Below are positions 26,048 through 33,952 of a DNA stretch of 59,759 nucleotides, one piece after another (positions within the stretch are counted from its first letter, which is position 1; each line of letters starts with the position of its first letter). Under the pieces are notes generated by a model. It was not told the origin of the DNA. It saw nothing but the letters and a program-made list of their open reading frames with translations, and did not search any database. Location of the stretch: NCBI GenBank assembly GCA_018711005.1, contig DVIT01000011.1:1-59759 (forward strand), in the 5' to 3' direction. This DNA is from Candidatus Scybalocola faecigallinarum. Its GTDB lineage: Bacteria; Bacillota; Clostridia; Lachnospirales; Lachnospiraceae. Both the position numbers and the translations under genes were made by a program.

Positions 26048-26844
26048 CAGATGTTTTCTTTCCGGTACTGTGACGGGGTACAGCCGTAGTATTTTTTAAA
26101 TGCGGCCACAAAATAAGAATAACTGTTGTAGCCAACGCCTTCCGAGACGGCATTCAGCGTCAGGGAAGGTTTTTTTAACAGCTGGGCCGCCAGCTTCATC
26201 CGTTCATTAATAATATACTGGCTGATGGATACCTTCTGGAGATTTTTAAAAATCCGGTTCAGATAGACCCGGTTCATGTAAAGCTCTGATGCCAGGTGAT
26301 TCACTGATAATTCAGGATCCGCCAAATGGGCCTGTATATGGTTGATACATTCCTGGACGATCTCCTCCTGAGTGCGCCGGACGCCGGTTTTTTTATTAAG
26401 TTCCTCCGTCTGGGCATCCAGCCATTTTTGCCCGTATTCATAAATTTCTTCATGACTGTGGCGCTGCAAGCGCTGCTGGATGGCTCTTTCCACGGATTTT
26501 CGGATTTCCTCATTGCGGGCCGGCAGGAGCACGTAATCTGTAATCCCCAGTTTAATGGCTTCATGGGCGTACTTAAAGTCCGCGTGACAGGTAAGAAAGA
26601 TGCACTCACAATCTAAATTCTGTTCTTTGACCCAGCGGATCAGCTGGATCCCATCCTCCCCGGGCATTTCAATATCACATAAAAGAATATCAACAGGCTC
26701 ACTTTCAAAAATCTCCTGGGCTTCCTGGGCGCTGTAGGCACACAGGACATTTTGGATGCCCAGGGAAGTCCAGTCTGTTTTTTCTTTGATCAGTTTCGTG
26801 GTAAGGCGTTCATCGTTGACAATAAGCAAATTCATTTGGGTCAC
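26047..26844 (-). CDS. YesN-type response regulator (receiver plus AraC domain)
   Basis: A 265-residue regulator. The receiver domain (about 4-120) has the acidic pocket written VNDE, with Asn in place of the first Asp, the phosphoacceptor Asp57 in ILLCDIEMPGEDG, and the conserved Thr and Lys positions (FLTCHAD; YVLLPA, where the usual Lys is replaced). The C-terminal AraC DNA-binding domain (about 165-265) has two helix-turn-helix units (LSVNHLASELYMNRVYLNRI and VSEGVGYNSYSYFVAAFKKY). It lies six bases after the sensor kinase gene in one operon, divergent from a sugar ABC operon it probably activates. Confidence 0.92.
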   Translation of the reverse strand: MTQMNLLIVNDERLTTKLIKEKTDWTSLGIQNVLCAYSAQEAQEIFESEPVDILLCDIEMPGEDGIQLIRWVKEQNLDCECIFLTCHADFKYAHEAIKLGITDYVLLPARNEEIRKSVERAIQQRLQRHSHEEIYEYGQKWLDAQTEELNKKTGVRRTQEEIVQECINHIQAHLADPELSVNHLASELYMNRVYLNRIFKNLQKVSISQYIINERMKLAAQLLKKPSLTLNAVSEGVGYNSYSYFVAAFKKYYGCTPSQYRKENI

Positions 26845-26850
26845 TCCTTT

Positions 26851-28476
26851 TTATGTGTTGGTTTGCAGATCATGGACAGGAAAGCGGATAAAAATCTGGC
26901 ATCCGCATCCGGGTGCTGAGATCACCCGCAGTGTGGCATCTTCTCCCAGCAGATACTTAATGCGCTGGTAGGAATTAACAAGGCCTACATGGGTACTGTC
27001 ATCCAGGGTTTCCAGAGAATCACTGTTAATTTTTTCCACCAGTTCTGTTTCTATGCCCGGTCCGTCATCCGCGATGACAAATTCTGCTCTGCCCTGGGAT
27101 ACAGAGGCGGACAGGGAAATATGAAGCACGATACCGTCATGGAGGGCATGGCGGATGGTGTTTTCCACGAAATTATGGATCAGCAAAGGCGGCACTCTTA
27201 CCTGGAGGGCTTCGGGAGAAATCTGGTAGGTAATCTCAAAACCGTCCGGATACCGGAGCTTTGCCACCTGCATATAGCTTTGGATCAGGTTTAATTCCAG
27301 AGAAAAGTTTTCCAGTTCTTCATTGCTGCGGAAAATATAGCGGAAATAATCCGACATATATAAAATCGTATTTTCCAGATTTTCACGGTCATCCAGCTGG
27401 GACAGGGAGTACATCAGGTTAAAGGTGTTGAGCAGGAAATGGGGCCGGATCTGGAGCTGGAGGTTTCGAAGCTCCATTTTCTGACGTTTCAGCTCAGCTT
27501 CATATTTTTCAATCTTAAGCTGATGGATATTGTCCGCCATAGTATTAAAGGTTTCGTTAATATTAAGAAATTCCCGGGAATACTTATGTTTGCCGATACG
27601 GTATTCCTGGTCCCCGGACTTTAACCGTGTCATGGCGCTGCTGATCTTTCGCAGGGGCCGCAGCAGGATCCGGTTCAGGATCATAAACAATACGGGAATC
27701 AGCATGAGATACAAAAGGGTGATTAAAAATCCCACCCGCTCAAATAAAGGCAGGGAACTGATGATCTCAGACCGGTTCACAAGAACATGAATGTAAAAAC
27801 CCGCTTCATCAGATCCGGATACAACGTGGACCTTCCGGGAGGAGGGCGGGGATATCTGATCCGTATCCGATGCGGAGACCTGAATGTTGTTATACGTCAG
27901 GGAATCTGAAATCTGGTCTAAAATCTCGTCAATGCAGATCATGCTCCCGATGTAAAGGCCGTTAATGGCAGATGCCCGCATAAGCCACTGCTTTCCGTCA
28001 AAAAAGTAAAGCTTCCATTGCTTGTATGTATCCAGAAGACCTGTGTCGGATAAAAGCTGGCCAAGTTCCGACCGGGCAAAGGTAAACTGGGAATTTTTGC
28101 TGACCAGAATGTCCTTTAGGGCCGGAGAATAGATAAAGTAAACATCTGCGGAATTTTGCAGGTAAAGATCCTCCTGGAGCTTCCCTGCAATATAATACTT
28201 GGCGTTTTGGTAATCGCTGCCTTCCTGTTGGCGTACCATGGTGATGCCATAGGGATCGTTGGTGATCAGGTGATACAGGTATGTGGAGGATTCCGTGATC
28301 TGAGTATCCAGTCCGGTAATGCTGCTTTTGATCAGCGTATCAATGGAGGATGCCGTTTGGCCGACGATCACCTCCTGGGACTTTCTGGCGCTGAAAATAC
28401 TGATAATATTTAACGGTAAAATGATCAATATAAGAATGCATATGATCTTGGTGGTAATGGAGCTTGTTTTAAACAA
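26851..28476 (-). CDS. YesM-type sensor histidine kinase
   Basis: A kinase of about 541 residues with two membrane helices (about 10-30, IICILILIILPLNIISIF; and about 250-272, VGFLITLLYLMLIPVLFMIL) flanking an extracytoplasmic sensor domain. A HAMP segment follows, then the His_kinase motif LQIRPHFLLNTFNLMYSL with phospho-acceptor His346. The ATPase domain carries NFVENTIRHAL and DDGPGIE. The frame is open to 28572, but GGGGGAGG is ideally spaced from a TTG at 28476 (MFKTSSITTK), which I prefer. It should sense an external carbohydrate signal and phosphorylate the YesN-type regulator. Confidence 0.92.
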   Translation of the reverse strand: MFKTSSITTKIICILILIILPLNIISIFSARKSQEVIVGQTASSIDTLIKSSITGLDTQITESSTYLYHLITNDPYGITMVRQQEGSDYQNAKYYIAGKLQEDLYLQNSADVYFIYSPALKDILVSKNSQFTFARSELGQLLSDTGLLDTYKQWKLYFFDGKQWLMRASAINGLYIGSMICIDEILDQISDSLTYNNIQVSASDTDQISPPSSRKVHVVSGSDEAGFYIHVLVNRSEIISSLPLFERVGFLITLLYLMLIPVLFMILNRILLRPLRKISSAMTRLKSGDQEYRIGKHKYSREFLNINETFNTMADNIHQLKIEKYEAELKRQKMELRNLQLQIRPHFLLNTFNLMYSLSQLDDRENLENTILYMSDYFRYIFRSNEELENFSLELNLIQSYMQVAKLRYPDGFEITYQISPEALQVRVPPLLIHNFVENTIRHALHDGIVLHISLSASVSQGRAEFVIADDGPGIETELVEKINSDSLETLDDSTHVGLVNSYQRIKYLLGEDATLRVISAPGCGCQIFIRFPVHDLQTNT

Positions 28477-28500
28477 TGGATGGGCCTCCCCCGGTTTAAG

Positions 28501-28506
28501 ATTATA
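28501..28506 (-). promoter_or_regulatory. -10 box of the kinase-regulator operon
   Basis: A perfect TATAAT on the minus strand lies 25 bases upstream of the preferred TTG start. No good -35 hexamer is visible at the right distance, which suits an activated promoter. Confidence 0.4.
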
Positions 28507-28701
28507 GTCTGATTTTACCATAGTCTGCGGGATTTTCAGAGGGGAATGGGGCATTAAGTTCCAAAAACGCATTTTTAAGTTTGATTACAGAATAGAATTG
28601 CACAAAAAAAGATGATATTCTTTAACTACGATATACAATATGTCTGATTGATGAACGTTCAACAAATAATCCGGACACACTTTTTTACAGGAGGTAGCAA
28701 A

Positions 28702-30330
28702 ATGAAATCAATATTTTTGGTAGTATTGATGACATGTGCATTGGGGGCAACAAGTCTGGCCGCATGCGGCGGAGGCGGAGACGGAGCAGAAACATCCGGA
28801 ACATCCGGCAGCCCATCCGGGGACACATCAGCAGAGGCATCGGAAAGCTCAGAAGATTTATATAATGTGGTCATGACATGGCCAAACCTGACCGGCGGCG
28901 TGCCTGAGGGACTGGCAGATGTGGAGGCTGCCATTAACGCTATTACCGAACCGGAAATCGGTGTGACCGTTACATTGGAGCCTATCGATTTTGCCAATCT
29001 GGCCAGTGAACAGAGCCTGATGATCTCCAGCGGCGAAAAGCTGGACCTTATCGTTTCTGTGGGCACAGGCGTCAGCAGCCTTGTCAACAGCGGTTCCATT
29101 ATTCCGTTGGATGACCTGTATGCTCAGTACGGCGCAGATATTGAAGCAGCCTGCGGCGTTGCTGTAGAGGGCGGCGGATATTATGACAATACCCTTTATG
29201 GTATCCCCAATGCCTATATCCAGGGAGAATCTTACGGCTTTGTAGGCCGCAAGGATATTTTTGATAAATACGGCATTACTATTGATCCTGATAAAATGTA
29301 CACCTACGAAGAACTTGAGGAAATGTTTGCCACCATTAAGGAAGGCGAAGGGGACAGCTTCTATATGATCGCCAACCTTACGAATACGACGGATCTGTTT
29401 TCCATTATGTATCCGGTAGACACACTGGGAGCAACGACCAGTTCAGGTATTCTTTTATTTGACCAAAACGATGAGGACTGGTCCGATAATACAACCATCG
29501 TTAATGAATTTGCCACAGAAGAATATGCAGCTTATGCCGATATGATGTACCGCTGGGCTCAGGCCGGCTATATTGCACCGGATGCAGCCAGCAATACAGA
29601 TACTACAGAAACCCTTGTTATGGGCGGAAATTACCTGGGCCAGATGAACTGGACCACCCCGGGCATTGAGGAAAGTTTTTCCGCAGGTACCGGCTATGAA
29701 ATGGTTGCAGTACGCATTGTGCCCCCTTATATGGTTGGTTCCAGATTCCAGAACATTCTGTGGAGCATTCCTATTACCAGTGAAAGTCCTGAAAAAGCAT
29801 TCCAGTTTTTAAATCTCTTATATGCAGATAATGAGCTGGATTCCATTCTCCAGTACGGTCTTGAAGGCGTAAGCTATGAAGTTGTAGAAGAAAATGAATA
29901 TGGCGATAAGGTTATCCAGTTCCCGGAAGGTTTAGATTCCAGCACAGTACCTTATTATCAGGCTGCAGGTGTTTACGGCGACCGTCTGTCCTGGCCGGTG
30001 ATGTCTCCGTCCTCTGTGGATCTGAACCAGACCCTGCGTGAATTTAACGATACGATCACTTTGATCAGCCCGGCAATGGGATACTGCTTTGTGACTGACA
30101 GCGTTCAGACCGAATATGCGGCAGTGCAGTCTGTGGTCAGCCAGTATGTGCCCATTATCAGCGCCGGAGCTATTGATCCGGCCACAGAGCTTCCTGAATT
30201 TTTGGATGCCCTTGAAGCTGCCGGCATTAATGACATTATTGAAGAAAACCAGAGACAATTTGATGAATGGCTGTCTGTCAACGGTGCGGCAACCTTAGAT
30301 GACGCCGGCGCAGCAGCAGAAACAGAGTAA
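28702..30330 (+). CDS. Sugar-binding lipoprotein of an ABC transporter
   Basis: A 542-residue extracellular solute-binding protein of the large LplA/family-1 type that serves oligosaccharide importers. The signal peptide ends in a lipobox (TSLAAC, lipidated Cys22), followed by a Gly/Ser/Glu-rich tether (23-55). The mature part has the two-lobed binding-protein pattern (VVMTWPNLTGGVPEGLADVE near its start). The frame is open to 28648, but AGGAGG fits ATG 28702. It is the first gene of an operon divergent from the YesMN-type pair. No ATPase gene is present in the operon, so a shared MsmX-type ATPase probably powers it. Confidence 0.92.
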   Translation: MKSIFLVVLMTCALGATSLAACGGGGDGAETSGTSGSPSGDTSAEASESSEDLYNVVMTWPNLTGGVPEGLADVEAAINAITEPEIGVTVTLEPIDFANLASEQSLMISSGEKLDLIVSVGTGVSSLVNSGSIIPLDDLYAQYGADIEAACGVAVEGGGYYDNTLYGIPNAYIQGESYGFVGRKDIFDKYGITIDPDKMYTYEELEEMFATIKEGEGDSFYMIANLTNTTDLFSIMYPVDTLGATTSSGILLFDQNDEDWSDNTTIVNEFATEEYAAYADMMYRWAQAGYIAPDAASNTDTTETLVMGGNYLGQMNWTTPGIEESFSAGTGYEMVAVRIVPPYMVGSRFQNILWSIPITSESPEKAFQFLNLLYADNELDSILQYGLEGVSYEVVEENEYGDKVIQFPEGLDSSTVPYYQAAGVYGDRLSWPVMSPSSVDLNQTLREFNDTITLISPAMGYCFVTDSVQTEYAAVQSVVSQYVPIISAGAIDPATELPEFLDALEAAGINDIIEENQRQFDEWLSVNGAATLDDAGAAAETE

Positions 30331-30361
30331 AAAACGAGTAAGATAGCAGGAGGGTTTTATT

Positions 30362-31408
30362 ATGGCTTATACATCAATCCGTCCGGGCCAGGTATGGCTG
30401 GACACAGAAGGAAAAAGGATCCAGGCTCACGGCGGTTCTATTATGTACGTGGACGGCACTTATTATTGGTATGGAGAAAATAAAGAAAAGACCATCGGAG
30501 AAAACAACATATGGCACTGGGGTGTAAAGTGCTATTCTTCAAAGGATCTTTATAACTGGAAGGACGAAGGTATTATCATTCCCCCGGACACGGAAAATGA
30601 GGATTCCCCCCTTCATCCGTCCGCCTGCATGGACCGTCCGCACATTATTTACAATAAAGATACTAAAAAATACGTATGCTGGTTAAAGATCATGCATATG
30701 GATGATACACAGTCGGAAACTGTGCTGACGGCAGACCATATTCTCGGGCCATATACCATGGTGCGTTCCGGTATCAAGCCCCTTCACATGAGCGCCGGGG
30801 ATTTTGACCTGGTGGTGGATCCTGTCGATGGAAAAGGATATTACTACTTTGAACGTGTCCACAGTGAAATGATCTGTGCTGACCTGACTGATGATTATAC
30901 AGGGCTCACCGGCTACTATTCCACCCATTTTCCCCAGCCCTTCCCGCCCTATGTGCGTGAAGCTCCGGCCCACTTTTACAGAAAGGGACTCCATTATCTT
31001 GTAACCTCAGGAACGACCGGGTATTTCCCAAATCCATCCCAGGTTGCCTGCTCTAAATCCTACCACGGGCCCTTTGAGATTTTAGGGGATCCTCATGTGA
31101 ATGACCCGTCTCATACGTCATTCCATTCCCAGATCTGCTCCGTATTTAAAGTTCCGGGGAAAAAGGATCTTTACATTGCCCTGGCAGACCGGTGGCTGCC
31201 GCAGCTGATGGAAGTGACCTATGAGGAAACGGCGAAAACCTTTGAAGCTATGTTTAATCCGGAGCTTCCCGACCCGGAATTTGAAGGGGATGCTCCCAAA
31301 TTGAATAATACATCCATTGCAGACTATGTGTGGCTGCCTTTCCGGTTTGACGGAAAAATGGCCTGGCTGGACTGGAAGGATGAGTGGCGGATCGAAGATT
31401 ATGAATAA
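30362..31408 (+). CDS. Family 43-like glycoside hydrolase
   Basis: A 348-residue five-bladed beta-propeller enzyme of the GH43 clan. Typical features are an early blade with DGTYYWYGENKE, RPHIIYNKDTKKYVCW, and DFDLVVDPVDGKGYYYFE, which carries acidic residues like those that act as catalytic base and modulator in the fold. There is no signal peptide, so it acts inside the cell on imported sugars. Its position between the binding protein and the permeases marks it as the dedicated hydrolase of this importer. Substrate (arabinosyl, xylosyl or galactosyl linkage) cannot be read. Confidence 0.82.
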   Translation: MAYTSIRPGQVWLDTEGKRIQAHGGSIMYVDGTYYWYGENKEKTIGENNIWHWGVKCYSSKDLYNWKDEGIIIPPDTENEDSPLHPSACMDRPHIIYNKDTKKYVCWLKIMHMDDTQSETVLTADHILGPYTMVRSGIKPLHMSAGDFDLVVDPVDGKGYYYFERVHSEMICADLTDDYTGLTGYYSTHFPQPFPPYVREAPAHFYRKGLHYLVTSGTTGYFPNPSQVACSKSYHGPFEILGDPHVNDPSHTSFHSQICSVFKVPGKKDLYIALADRWLPQLMEVTYEETAKTFEAMFNPELPDPEFEGDAPKLNNTSIADYVWLPFRFDGKMAWLDWKDEWRIEDYE

Positions 31409-31465
31409 AGAACATGAACAATCACTATCCGTCAGCGGTCTTGCCGGATAAGAGGGTATCTGATC

Positions 31466-31507
31466 AAAGCCGGGAAGCCATAAAAGGGTTGTCCCGGCTT
31501 TGCTTTT
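31466..31507 (+). terminator. Attenuator-like hairpin inside the sugar operon
   Basis: AAAGCCGGGA (31466-31475) pairs perfectly with TCCCGGCTTT (31492-31501), followed by GCTTTT. It lies between the hydrolase and the permease genes. Partial termination or 3'-end protection here would give more binding protein and hydrolase than permease (inference). Confidence 0.6.
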
Positions 31508-31529
31508 AAAAGAAACGGAGGGAATACTT

Positions 31530-32516
31530 ATGTCAGCACGTACAGCGTCTGCCAAAGCCGGTCCGGTTCAGGAAACGGCCAAGCTGCCGGTTTTTGGCCG
31601 AAAGAAAAGAAAATATCACTGGAAACGCATGTGGCCCGTTTATTTAATGACTGTTCCCGGGCTGATCTATATGATCTGCAACAATTACCTGCCCATGTTC
31701 GGTATTGTCATTGCCTTTAAAAAGCTGAACTTTGCCAAAGGTATTTTTGCAAGCCCATGGTGCGGCCTGGAAAATTTCGAGTTCCTTTTCCGCTCCAGCA
31801 CGGCGTTTACCATTATCCGAAACACGGTTTTATATAATGTGGTATTTATTATTTTAGGAAATGTTATTGCCATTGCTGTAGCAGTCCTGCTTAATGAAAT
31901 AAGAAGCCGCAGAGCATCGAAGGTTTATCAGAGCGTTATCTTATTGCCTTATCTGATGAGCTGGGTTGTGGCCAGCTATTTATTCTACGCCCTTTTGGCG
32001 TCAGACACCGGTATGATCAACAACTTTATCCTGGAGCCTTTAGGGCTTGAGCCGGTAAACTGGTACAGTGAAAAGCAATATTGGCCAGTGATCCTTACAG
32101 TAGTGTACATATGGAAAAATGTTGGTTATCAGATGATCATTTATCTGTCCAGTATTGTAAGCATCAGTCCGGAATATTATGAGGCAGCCACCATTGACGG
32201 GGCAACCAAGTGGCAGCAGATCCGAAAGATTACCCTGCCGCTGCTAAAGCCAACAGTGATCACCCTGCTGATCCTGGCTGTGGGCCGTATCTTTGCTTCG
32301 GACTTTGGATTATTTTATCAGGTACCCAGAAACTCCGGGGCATTGTATGAAACGACGCAGACCATTGATGTGTACGTCTATAATGCCCTGATGCGCCAAA
32401 GCGATTACGGCATGTCCTCTGCAGCCAGCGTGTTCCAGTCTGTTGTGGGCTTTGTCCTTGTGATGGTGACCAACTTTATTGCACGGAAAACTAATAAAGA
32501 AAGCGCATTATTTTAG
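31530..32516 (+). CDS. Sugar ABC permease, LplB-type
   Basis: A 328-residue permease with six membrane helices and a basic cytoplasmic N-terminus (FGRKKRKYHWKRMW). The EAA loop that docks the ATPase is clear (YEAATIDGATKWQQIRKITL). The MTVPGLIYMICNNYLPMFG start is typical of LplB/YtcP-partner subunits. GGAGGG fits ATG 31530. It pairs with the next permease to form the membrane channel for the lipoprotein encoded at 28702. Confidence 0.93.
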   Translation: MSARTASAKAGPVQETAKLPVFGRKKRKYHWKRMWPVYLMTVPGLIYMICNNYLPMFGIVIAFKKLNFAKGIFASPWCGLENFEFLFRSSTAFTIIRNTVLYNVVFIILGNVIAIAVAVLLNEIRSRRASKVYQSVILLPYLMSWVVASYLFYALLASDTGMINNFILEPLGLEPVNWYSEKQYWPVILTVVYIWKNVGYQMIIYLSSIVSISPEYYEAATIDGATKWQQIRKITLPLLKPTVITLLILAVGRIFASDFGLFYQVPRNSGALYETTQTIDVYVYNALMRQSDYGMSSAASVFQSVVGFVLVMVTNFIARKTNKESALF

Positions 32517-32533
32517 AAGTGGAGGGAATGGTA

Positions 32534-33433
32534 ATGAAAATCAAAGAAAAAACAGCAGTACAAGTGATCGGCCATGTGGTGCTGATCGTTTTAGCCCTGG
32601 CAGCCGTTCTTCCGTTTTTACTCATGATCGTGGCTTCTTTTACCGACAGCGACTGGGCCACAGCCAACGGATTTTCCTTTTTCCCCGGCCAGTGGAGCCT
32701 TGAAGCCTACGAATATATTGCCAACCAGTGGCAGACTATTGGCCAGGCCTATCTGATGACCTTCCTTGTGACGATCATAGGTACAGCTTTAAGTCTTTTG
32801 GTTGTATGCCTGTTTGCTTATGGAGTATCCCATACCAATTATCCGGGCATGAAGCTTTTAAACTTCCTTTGTGTATTTACCATGCTGTTTAACGGCGGTA
32901 TTGTAACATCCTACTATGTGTGGACCAATTATTTCCACATTCGGGACACCTTTTGGGCCCTTGTCCTTCCAAATCTTCTGATGAGCGCATTTAATGTTAT
33001 GCTGGTGAAAAATTATTTTAAATTCAGCATTCCGGAAAGCCTTCTGGAAGCAGCCCGCATTGACGGCGCCGGAGAAATCCGCATTTTTGCAAAGATCGTC
33101 CTGCCGCTGTCCCTGCCGATCCTGGCCACCATTGGATTAATGACCGCCATTGCTTACTGGAACGACTGGACCAACGGTCTTTACTATTTAACAGACCGGG
33201 GCGGCAGCCATTTATTCACTATACAGCTTGTGTTAAATAAGATCAATGAAAATATTAATTTCCTGGCGCAAAATGCCTCAGCCCTGGGCGGCGGCGTGGA
33301 CGTATCCTCCCTTCCGGCCACCACAGCCCGCATGGCCATTGCCGTTGTAGGCATCCTGCCCATCCTGATCGCCTACCCCTTCTTCCAGAGATTCTTTGTT
33401 AAAGGCATCATGCTGGGCGGCGTTAAAGAATAA
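32534..33433 (+). CDS. Sugar ABC permease, LplC/YtcP-type
   Basis: A 299-residue permease with six helices. The EAA loop reads LLEAARIDGAGEIRIFAKIV, and the C-terminus ends with the LplC-type QRFFVKGIMLGGVKE. GGAGGG lies seven bases before ATG 32534; an in-frame GTG at 32519 is unlikely. It is the last gene of the sugar operon. Confidence 0.93.
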   Translation: MKIKEKTAVQVIGHVVLIVLALAAVLPFLLMIVASFTDSDWATANGFSFFPGQWSLEAYEYIANQWQTIGQAYLMTFLVTIIGTALSLLVVCLFAYGVSHTNYPGMKLLNFLCVFTMLFNGGIVTSYYVWTNYFHIRDTFWALVLPNLLMSAFNVMLVKNYFKFSIPESLLEAARIDGAGEIRIFAKIVLPLSLPILATIGLMTAIAYWNDWTNGLYYLTDRGGSHLFTIQLVLNKINENINFLAQNASALGGGVDVSSLPATTARMAIAVVGILPILIAYPFFQRFFVKGIMLGGVKE

Positions 33434-33526
33434 CCCTTGAAAAATCGATCCATTTATGGTACCATGAACTCAAACACCACAATCATCCATAACGCTCCGG
33501 CCCCCGATGCCGGCCGTGCAAACCAT

Positions 33527-33556
33527 TTGCACCGTTACGATTTTTGTGGCTATATA
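33527..33556 (+). promoter_or_regulatory. Promoter candidate of the glycerol-phosphate operon
   Basis: TTGCAC (33527-33532) and TATATA (33551-33556) are 18 bases apart. A transcript would start near 33563, only about 15 bases before a strong terminator, which makes sense if that terminator is regulated. Confidence 0.5.
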
Positions 33557-33576
33557 TAGTGTGCCGAGAGTTTAGA

Positions 33577-33628
33577 GTCAGGCCAAAACAGGTATACCAC
33601 CCCGTATACCGTTTGGCCTGACCTTTTT
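33577..33628 (+). terminator. Strong leader terminator before glpA
   Basis: GTCAGGCCAAA (33577-33587) pairs with TTTGGCCTGAC (33612-33622). A second nested stem pairs GGTATAC (33591-33597) with GTATACC (33604-33610). The structure ends in C and five T residues. It lies downstream of a promoter candidate and upstream of glpA, so it may be an antitermination target of GlpP. It also ends transcripts from the sugar operon. Confidence 0.8.
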
Positions 33629-33633
33629 GCTGT

Positions 33634-33936
33634 GACCACTTAATGAGGTCAAGCCGCCAGGCGCAGACCGAATTTAGTGGGAACGCACATCCCGACCCTT
33701 AGGGAGTCCAAGCCGTCAGGCGCAGGACGAGCTTAGTGGAGGGATGTTACCCGTCCAGACCACTTAATGAGGTCAAGCCGCCAGGCGCAGACCGAATTTA
33801 GTGGGAACGCACATCCCGACCCTTAGGGAGTCCAAGCCGTCAGGCGAAGGACGAGCTTAGTGGAGGGATGTCACCCGTTAAGACCACTTAATGAGGTCAA
33901 GCCGCAGGCGCAGGCCGAATTTAGTGGGAACGCACA
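33634..33936 (+). repeat. Tandem 124-bp repeat (about 2.5 copies), candidate structured RNA
   Basis: Copies start at 33634, 33758 and 33882, with exact 124-base spacing; the third is cut off at about 33936, just before the glpA ribosome binding site. Each unit is made of two related halves of 60 and 64 bases sharing AAGCCGYCAGGCGCAG and TTAGTGG. In the first half GGTC pairs with GACC around a GCC/GGC hairpin; in the second half the same stem is GTCC/GGAC, a compensatory change. CCACT/AGTGG can close the first half, and a GGG/CCC hairpin follows each half. No convincing ORF explains it. It may be a tandem non-coding RNA class or a dispersed intergenic repeat. Confidence 0.85.
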
Positions 33937-33952
33937 GACAGGAGATGATGTT

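Noticed and set aside
28477-28572. N-terminal extension of the sensor kinase
   Set aside because: It contains a TATAAT promoter element and no Shine-Dalgarno site, while the TTG at 28476 has a strong one.
33634-33936. CRISPR array or coding extension of glpA
   Set aside because: The units are contiguous 124-base copies without unique spacers. The in-frame upstream extension of glpA merely reads through the repeats and lacks the family's N-terminal features.
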